Positions 58,207 through 64,000 of a stretch of 64,000 nt of DNA are shown here, piece by piece. A program made the translations under genes and the position numbers. The stretch comes from an uncultured Lachnospiraceae bacterium (GTDB taxonomy: Bacteria; Bacillota; Clostridia; Lachnospirales; Lachnospiraceae): assembly GCA_910588955.1 (NCBI GenBank), contig CAJURQ010000001.1, forward strand, positions 186,001 through 250,000. Direction: 5' to 3'. A model generated the notes under the pieces. The model saw only the letters and a program-made list of their open reading frames with translations. It was not told where the DNA came from and did not search any database. The stretch's first letter is position 1. Each line of letters starts with the position of its first letter.

Positions 58207-61200
58207 TTATGGTGCTTTAAACCACGCTACTTTTCTCGGATTAATCTTAAAGTTTACGGTTTTGCTGCCGCCGTATTCTCCCACGCCCTGTATGGTGACT
58301 TTGGCAGTGCCTTTCTTTCTGTTGTTCATGTAAGAGACGATTGTATAATTGTCTCCGGAAAGCTCCACGCCGTTTAATTTTACCACCAAATCCTCTTTCT
58401 TTAGCGTGACGGGCTCCAGTGAATATTCTTTGCTTACCCCTTTCTTTAAAGATACACTGGCTTTTGCCACGCTTTTCTTCGCGGCAAGCACGCGGTAGGA
58501 AACTTTGGTTTCTCCGATATAATTTTTCGTTCCCTCTACTGCTACCGTTAATATAGAGCCTTCGGGCACTTGGTCTTTCGGACCGAGCACAACGCCGTTT
58601 TCATCCGTAAAGGTATAGGTTTTCAGGAAATCCGTTCCGGAAGAAAGCGCTTTTCCGTTAAAATCGGTTATTTTCGGCGTGCTCTTATATTTTCCTTTGC
58701 CCGTGAGCCCCAATGTTTCTCCCTTTTTTGTATTCGGGGCTGCAGCCATCACATCCTCTGCTGTGATGGAAAGTTTATTGATGTCCTGCGCTATAATAGA
58801 GAATTTCTTCTCCGGCAGGGAATCTTTGAAGTTGCCTTTGCCCTTAATGGTATAAGACGGCGCCTTCGTGTCTTCTTTCGATGCCAGTTTTGTGTTGTTC
58901 TTGTAGGTGACCGTATAATCCTTTCCTTCTGTTAGTACGGTCTCTCCATATTTTACGATAATCTTTGGCTTTGCACCGCCCTTTTCGTAGGAAACAGAGT
59001 CTTTGCCATTCGCCAGAGAGGTTGTAATCAATGTTGCCGCGCTGGTGTCTTTCAGGGAATACGGCGCAATTTGAAAGGTTTTCTTTACCGTGTCTGTGTA
59101 GCCGTTTATTCCGGTAATGATAACAGTGGCTTTATTGCTGGCATTTGTAGTATTTTCATAAGCAACGGTATAGTCTTTGCCGAGAACCATAGGAATCAGC
59201 GTATTTTTGTTTTTCTTATAGGAAAGGTGCAGCGTCTGTTCCAACTGTGCGCCGCTATAAGGCATACTCGTTTTCCAGTCTTTTCCAAAGTCGAGATTGG
59301 AAGCTTTGAGCGGGGTTCCCGTAATTTTAAAAGTTTTGGTTACTGTACCGGAGTAGCCGTTCTCTTCTTTCCCTGTAAAGATGACGTCATATATGCCGAC
59401 ATCCTTGGCATTCTCATTATAAGAAACAGTATAATGCTCGTCTTCTGTCAGTTCGTCTTTTCCACTTTTCAGCGTAATGCCAGTTCTACTGACCGGATTG
59501 ATTCCTTTTTCCTTTAGAGTCTGCCCGTTAAGTTCATCCCATGAAATATCTGCGATCTTATTCTTGCTAAAGCGTATCTTGCTCATCAATGCCTTTTGAG
59601 TAACGCGCAGCAAAATATCTCGTGTATCGGAGAAATTTTTCACGCCGGAAATGGTGACGGTGTAATCGCCTTCTTCCGTGCAGCCTTTCTCCAATATATT
59701 TGTGGAAGTGGAATCACCAATTTTTACAATGCTTGTAACTTTAAACTCTGAATTGTTTTTCAGTTCCTTCCCGTTCCATGTTACAGTGGGCACCACAGAC
59801 AGTTTTTTGCCCCCATTATATGCAAGATACAGATTGGGAATAACAACCTCTTCTGTCTCCGGAGCAATGCTCTGCGGGACTATCTGGAAAGCCGCCGTGT
59901 CGGTGCCGCTGTAATTGCCTTTTCCCTTGACTGTTACGGCAGGTGCCTTTTTCGGGGTGTCCCATGCCTGCATATAGGCATCTGTATTGTTCTTGTAGGC
60001 AATGGTATAGTCTGTTCCGGGCGTAAGCAGTTTTTCTCCGTCGTAAACCATCACTTCCGGATTTATGGCTTTTCCTGTGTATGGCTGGTCTGCAATCGGC
60101 TCGATCCGCAGACCTGTTTTTGCGGGAGCCCATTTTGCATACAGGGTTAGATCGCCTCTGGTCCCCGCCGGAATTTCATCGATGGGATTGCCGTCGTACC
60201 GACTGTCTCGATACCATCCTGCAAATTTATGCATAACGCTGTCGATCGGTATCGCGTCCAGCAGAGCAAAAGTTTTATCCGAAGCCATGTAGGTTGTAGG
60301 ATTGGCAGCTGGATTGCTTCCTTCGGCGCCGGTCATGTAAGTGATGTTAAAAGGCTTCAGCACATAGGGTTTTGCGTAAATATCGGTATCTTTTGTGATA
60401 TTTTTACAATCGCTTAAATTCTGCCAGCCGTCGAAGAGATAACCTTCCGGTGCCGCGGCGCGCATCACCGCATCTTCCGGAGGCGTGGCATTCTGCCCCC
60501 TGTTAAGAGATTCTATTTTTGCAGGCTTATCATTCCAGCCTAAAAAACGGACGGTGTACTGTCTGGGGATTATTGTCACCTCGCAGTATGCATAAGCAGA
60601 TTCCAAATCCCATATATCATCTGGATCGCCCCAACCGGCAGATGCTACTATGGTTACAGTTTGTGGTTCTCTGGTATCTGGAAGCTGCTCGACAGTGACC
60701 AGTCCATTTCCGTTCGGGGCTGTTTCTACATAAACAAAAGGGTAATCGGTGTTATCCTTGACAGACCACTCAATCTCATCCCGAGGTACACCGGTCGGCA
60801 TTTTTGTGATACGTATTTCTGCGCTGTCCTCCTCCGTCATTTTGATTTCTCTGGTAATTTCCAGTTTGCCGGTGACAGTTACACGGCAGTTCGCCATCTG
60901 CTCCCTGTCGGCATAGTCGTAATAGGAGGCGGTTATGGTGCAGGATCCTGCAGTGTCACCTGAAACAATTACCAGTTTACTGTCCACCACATCACCTTCA
61001 CTGTCTACTATATCCTCATAATCAACATAAGCAATGTCTTCATTGCTACTATCCCAAAATACCATTTCCGGATCAGCCCAGGATGGAACAGTGGCATTAA
61101 TCCGTCTGGTACTGTTCTGTGGCATGGTCACAGCAGTTGAAGAGACAGAAATTTTGGGATTGCCAATGCGAAATTCACTATCCCGATCCCAACTATCCTG

Positions 61201-63252
61201 ATAACCTTTTAATTTTGCATATGCTCTAACCTTTGTTTTTGTCTTAATTGTAATCGGAGACTGATAAAGTTTTCCATATACAGTAGGATCAGTGCCGTTT
61301 GTGGTATAATAAATTTTTGCACCCGGAACACTGACAGACATTTCCAGTTTGCCGCCATTGTCAATCAGCCAGTAATTATTATAATCACCATTCGGCAGTT
61401 CTTCCCATATTTCCCCGCCGGATTCACTGCTAAATTCAGGGGCTGGAATTTGCATGGAAATCTTGACGGTGCATGCCGCATAGCAGTTCTGCCCCTTATG
61501 GTCTTTGACTACTGCGGTAATTTCCGTTGATCCGACAGTCTGACCAAACTGCAGCATGACGCCTTTATCTGTTTTGTCTTTAATCTTTACGAGTCTCTCA
61601 TCTCCGGAAGTCCAGACAATATCCTCCATCTTTGCGCCATCCGGAAGCTGTTTTACGGTCAGCTCCCGGTCCACTCCGGCGGGAATCGTCTCAAGTGTTG
61701 TCTGAGATAGGGAAAACTCTGTCTTACAGGCAATAAAACGAATCGTATATACAGGAGAATGTTTCTTCAATTTATAGGATGCATAGTCTTTGGTTCCGAT
61801 AACAAACTGAAGAGGATATTCAGGAACAAGCCAAATTCCTGAACTATAATATTTTTTTGCGTTGTCTGAGACCCAGCCACCATTTGAAACAGAAAGGTTA
61901 CTACCGTCATGGGTATAAAATATAGTATCATATCCAGACTCATTGCCTGTATAAGATATCCTAATATTGTTTATATTTTGAAAAAGGAAGTGACCTTTAT
62001 CAACGGTAGCTTCCCATGTCGTATCATCTATTTTTTTAGGAGTTCCCATTCTAGGACAGGTAAACTGTATGTCATCACAGAGAGGTTTTTTAACTGAATC
62101 TAAAATTTTAACAGGAAATTCTTTTTTTATCTTAGTTTTTTGCAGTATGCTGCGCACGGTAATTTCAGCGGTTACATGGTATGTAGCCGGCAGACTATTT
62201 GGAAGGTGGTTAACGTACATAACACCATTACTATCCACATTAAGGTCAAAGTCATCTGAACTCCAGCGAGTATACACATCCGCGGAAGCGCCTTCAGGCA
62301 GTACCTTGACACTGAGCTTTTTCTGCTCGCCAATTTCTATGGTAAGACCGTCTTCGGTAACTTCGTTCCCGTCCTGATCCACAATGACCACATCCTCTAT
62401 CAGCGGCAGAAATTCCACTTTGCAGGTTTTCTTGATCTCGCCAATCTGGGCGGTTATGGTCGCTGTCAGTGAGACGTTTTCAACTGAATCGTCAGGCGCC
62501 GGCAAAAGCGCCACCGTTCCGTCCGTAACAGAAACACGGGAATTATCAGAAGCCCACAGCACTTCAGAATAGACCGCATCTTCAGGAGTCGGTCTCACCG
62601 AGAACTTTCTCGTCTTATCCTGGTCAAGATAAACAGTCTGTGTCTCATCCAGAATATTTCCGCCTTCGTCCACAATCACAAAATCAGTCAACTCCGCTCC
62701 AGGGGTCAGTGATTCCAGCGTGTTTGTTGAGATAGAATCATCCGAGACGGAACCGCTGGGCTCTTTGTCTTCCTCAACAGGCATTTGTTCTTCTGTGACA
62801 GGATCTTCTTCTTTTTCAGAACCACTGCCATCATCTGTTGGAGACTCATCTGCCTCCGGGGCGTCGTAATCCTCAGGCGTATCCGGCGCAGGTGAATCCT
62901 CATTTTCCGATCCGGGGTTCTGGTCTGCCGGATCATCATCTGTTTCCTCTGTATCTTCGTTGTCAGATGATGTGGGCTTTTTTTCTTCATCGCCGGGAAC
63001 CGTCACGGTTTCATCAACAGGCTTAACCGTAACCGTTGATTCTTCCTCTCCGCTGTCCCCCTGTATGCCCGGCGTTTCTGCTGTTTCAGCAGACGGCGCG
63101 TCCATGGAACCTTCCGGTTCCTCCGCATGTAAGGACGCTGCCTTGATGCTCAAAGGAGCCGCACAGGCAATATAGGACATGCTCTCACTCGTAAACAGCA
63201 TGACCGCACATAAAATAACAGATACCAGTCTAAACATTTTCCTTTTTCTCAT
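58207..63252 (-). CDS. giant secreted multi-domain Ig-repeat protein
   Basis: The 1,681-residue product has a signal peptide (about 1-31, MRKRKMFRLVSVILCAVMLF), a long acidic Asp/Glu/Pro/Ser linker (about 45-180), several bacterial Ig-like (Big2-type) segments, a chitobiase-like segment with KIYYTTNGTDPT (about 650), two InlB/Listeria-Bacteroides-type repeats ending FDGWQN and FAGWYRDSRYDG..LYAKW (about 900-1040), and then seven repeats of about 90 residues with DYTVxYKNN and GKGNYxG. No LPXTG sorting signal or membrane helix closes it, so anchoring is unclear. An adhesin or cell-surface role is inferred. The start at 63252 follows GAGAGG. It interrupts the nadD-yqeK-rsfS cluster and has its own promoter. 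Confidence 0.88.
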   Translation of the reverse strand: MRKRKMFRLVSVILCAVMLFTSESMSYIACAAPLSIKAASLHAEEPEGSMDAPSAETAETPGIQGDSGEEESTVTVKPVDETVTVPGDEEKKPTSSDNEDTEETDDDPADQNPGSENEDSPAPDTPEDYDAPEADESPTDDGSGSEKEEDPVTEEQMPVEEDKEPSGSVSDDSISTNTLESLTPGAELTDFVIVDEGGNILDETQTVYLDQDKTRKFSVRPTPEDAVYSEVLWASDNSRVSVTDGTVALLPAPDDSVENVSLTATITAQIGEIKKTCKVEFLPLIEDVVIVDQDGNEVTEDGLTIEIGEQKKLSVKVLPEGASADVYTRWSSDDFDLNVDSNGVMYVNHLPNSLPATYHVTAEITVRSILQKTKIKKEFPVKILDSVKKPLCDDIQFTCPRMGTPKKIDDTTWEATVDKGHFLFQNINNIRISYTGNESGYDTIFYTHDGSNLSVSNGGWVSDNAKKYYSSGIWLVPEYPLQFVIGTKDYASYKLKKHSPVYTIRFIACKTEFSLSQTTLETIPAGVDRELTVKQLPDGAKMEDIVWTSGDERLVKIKDKTDKGVMLQFGQTVGSTEITAVVKDHKGQNCYAACTVKISMQIPAPEFSSESGGEIWEELPNGDYNNYWLIDNGGKLEMSVSVPGAKIYYTTNGTDPTVYGKLYQSPITIKTKTKVRAYAKLKGYQDSWDRDSEFRIGNPKISVSSTAVTMPQNSTRRINATVPSWADPEMVFWDSSNEDIAYVDYEDIVDSEGDVVDSKLVIVSGDTAGSCTITASYYDYADREQMANCRVTVTGKLEITREIKMTEEDSAEIRITKMPTGVPRDEIEWSVKDNTDYPFVYVETAPNGNGLVTVEQLPDTREPQTVTIVASAGWGDPDDIWDLESAYAYCEVTIIPRQYTVRFLGWNDKPAKIESLNRGQNATPPEDAVMRAAAPEGYLFDGWQNLSDCKNITKDTDIYAKPYVLKPFNITYMTGAEGSNPAANPTTYMASDKTFALLDAIPIDSVMHKFAGWYRDSRYDGNPIDEIPAGTRGDLTLYAKWAPAKTGLRIEPIADQPYTGKAINPEVMVYDGEKLLTPGTDYTIAYKNNTDAYMQAWDTPKKAPAVTVKGKGNYSGTDTAAFQIVPQSIAPETEEVVIPNLYLAYNGGKKLSVVPTVTWNGKELKNNSEFKVTSIVKIGDSTSTNILEKGCTEEGDYTVTISGVKNFSDTRDILLRVTQKALMSKIRFSKNKIADISWDELNGQTLKEKGINPVSRTGITLKSGKDELTEDEHYTVSYNENAKDVGIYDVIFTGKEENGYSGTVTKTFKITGTPLKASNLDFGKDWKTSMPYSGAQLEQTLHLSYKKNKNTLIPMVLGKDYTVAYENTTNASNKATVIITGINGYTDTVKKTFQIAPYSLKDTSAATLITTSLANGKDSVSYEKGGAKPKIIVKYGETVLTEGKDYTVTYKNNTKLASKEDTKAPSYTIKGKGNFKDSLPEKKFSIIAQDINKLSITAEDVMAAAPNTKKGETLGLTGKGKYKSTPKITDFNGKALSSGTDFLKTYTFTDENGVVLGPKDQVPEGSILTVAVEGTKNYIGETKVSYRVLAAKKSVAKASVSLKKGVSKEYSLEPVTLKKEDLVVKLNGVELSGDNYTIVSYMNNRKKGTAKVTIQGVGEYGGSKTVNFKINPRKVAWFKAP

Positions 63253-63292
63253 CCTTACATCCTCTCGCCCGATCTTTCTCTTATAAATAGAT

Positions 63293-63317
63293 AAAACGCA
63301 GACCAAACAGCCTGCGT
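63293..63317 (-). terminator. hairpin with T-run after nadD
   Basis: On the minus strand ACGCAG (63317-63312) pairs with CTGCGT (63301-63296), followed by TTT. It would end nadD transcripts from outside the window. The start of transcription for the surface gene lies within it. Confidence 0.5.
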
Positions 63318-63319
63318 CC

Positions 63320-63328
63320 ATTATACCA
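63320..63328 (-). promoter_or_regulatory. extended -10 promoter for the surface protein gene
   Basis: Minus strand TGGTATAAT (63328-63320) is an extended -10 (TGnTATAAT). The -35 region is poor. Transcription would start near 63313, within the downstream hairpin, so the hairpin cannot fold in full on this RNA. Confidence 0.55.
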
Positions 63329-63342
63329 CAACTACTTCTATT

Positions 63343-63990
63343 TTACGAATCCTTTTCATAGAGATGGTTTCGCCGGATATACATTTCCACCGCCTCCGGC
63401 ACCATCCCCCGCAGAGACTTTCCTGCCCGCGCCCTTTCCCGAATCTGCGTGGAGGATACATCCATGCCTGCAAATTCCAGAATCTCGATAGCTGCGTGGT
63501 ATTTTTCCCGCAGATACTGCGCCTGCTTATTTAAACGCTCACACGGACCCTGCGGCTGGGTGGAGGCGTTTTCCGTTCTTGCCGCCGCCAAAACGGTACA
63601 GCTCTGAAAAATCAGATCCGGGCTTTTCCAGTCCTCCATGGCATACAGGCTGTCCGCGCCCACAAGAAAAAAGTAAGCCGCCTCCGGGTCGGTATTCCTT
63701 AGTTTTATCAGGGTGTCGCATGTGTACGTGTTTTTGCCCTGCACGGCGTCCTCCACCTCCATCTCTGACAGCACAAAGCCGGGCGTGTACGAGACAGCAA
63801 GCGCCGTCATTTCACAACGCGCCTGTATGGGCAGGACTTCCCGCTGGTCTTTCATATAGGGAACGCCGCTTGGCATGAACAGCACTTTTTCCAGCGCAAA
63901 CTGTTCTCTCGCCCTCGCTGCAATCGCCAGATGCCCGTTGTGGATTGGATTGAAGGTGCCTCCCATAATGCCGATTCGTCTCATGCTCAT
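63343..63990 (-). CDS. nadD: nicotinate-nucleotide adenylyltransferase NadD
   Basis: NadD joins nicotinate mononucleotide and ATP to form deamido-NAD. The 215-residue product has the HxGH nucleotidyltransferase motif in GGTFNPIHNGH and the C-terminal SSTQIRERAR. Length is normal. ATG 63990 or 63984 is the start; only ten bases of upstream sequence are in the window. In Firmicutes it normally runs straight into yqeK-rsfS, which here lie 5 kb further on. Confidence 0.96.
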   Translation of the reverse strand: MSMRRIGIMGGTFNPIHNGHLAIAARAREQFALEKVLFMPSGVPYMKDQREVLPIQARCEMTALAVSYTPGFVLSEMEVEDAVQGKNTYTCDTLIKLRNTDPEAAYFFLVGADSLYAMEDWKSPDLIFQSCTVLAAARTENASTQPQGPCERLNKQAQYLREKYHAAIEILEFAGMDVSSTQIRERARAGKSLRGMVPEAVEMYIRRNHLYEKDS

Positions 63991-64000
63991 TTTGGCAGTA

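Noticed and set aside
58207..63252. LPXTG-anchored adhesin
   Set aside because: The C-terminus ends in an Ig-like repeat and ...VAWFKAP; no sorting motif, hydrophobic stretch or basic tail is present.

Overview
The window looks like a chromosomal segment of a spore-forming Firmicute of the Lachnospiraceae type (class Clostridia). The reasons are the G+C-leaning codon use with strong AGGAGG ribosome binding sites, frequent GTG and TTG starts, a GerW/YtfJ sporulation protein, a LexA gene with Gram-positive SOS boxes, an XerS-like recombinase and several small proteins of a kind seen in that family. No species can be named from the sequence alone. Almost all genes from 1 to 45 kb lie on the + strand; the right third mixes strands and contains an AT-richer accessory stretch.

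Layout. 0.2-6.8 kb: ruvB, zapA (own promoter and terminator), a U32 peptidase/RlhA-like protein, and an FtsW/RodA-type glycosyltransferase overlapping a class B PBP. 6.8-11.3 kb: an HD-GYP protein with a degenerate HD motif, small conserved proteins, the ytfI-gerW pair, a J-domain coiled-coil protein and rpmB. 11.6-16.7 kb: yloU, fakA, recG and a DegV/FakB-type fatty-acid binding protein. 16.7-26.4 kb: miaB, mutS, mutL, miaA, a methionine gamma-lyase-family PLP enzyme, DUF4321 and radC. 26.4-36.2 kb: one envelope block of mreB, mreC, mreD, mrdA, minC, minD, minE, rodA, mgsA and a D,D-carboxypeptidase lipoprotein. 36.3-44.9 kb: a small P-loop protein, an orphan HlyD-like adaptor, yggS, sepF, aroB, lspA, a RluA-family pseudouridine synthase, an unknown protein and a CstA-family transporter. 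45-51 kb: a broken gene, a cytidylate-kinase-like protein, an AI-2E-family exporter, ttcA, an xerS-like recombinase and two possibly B12-linked Cys proteins. 51-54.8 kb is accessory: Fic, GyrI-like protein, a broken regulator and an unknown membrane protein. 54.8-57.1 kb: a LysM protein divergent from lexA across four SOS-box-like sites, then an effector-binding protein and DUF378. 57.2-64 kb: nadD, yqeK and rsfS, split by a 1,681-residue secreted multi-domain Ig-repeat protein.

Together the housekeeping genes concentrate on building the cell wall along the cylinder (MreBCD, PBP2, RodA), placing the septum (MinCDE, SepF, ZapA) and DNA repair (RuvB, RecG, MutSL, RadC, LexA). Two separate SEDS glycosyltransferase/class B PBP sets are present.

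The less expected content is: (i) several families of intergenic palindromic repeats, one with compensatory base changes between copies and one read in frame through the signal-peptide region of a lipoprotein; (ii) the giant surface protein inside a normally compact nadD-yqeK-rsfS cluster; (iii) two enzymes with altered catalytic residues (MgsA with Ala at the general-base position, HD-GYP with Tyr in place of the HD histidine); (iv) a Fic gene with an inverted repeat over its promoter; and (v) a deletion-fusion remnant of a regulator. No tRNA, rRNA, CRISPR array or clear insertion sequence was seen.
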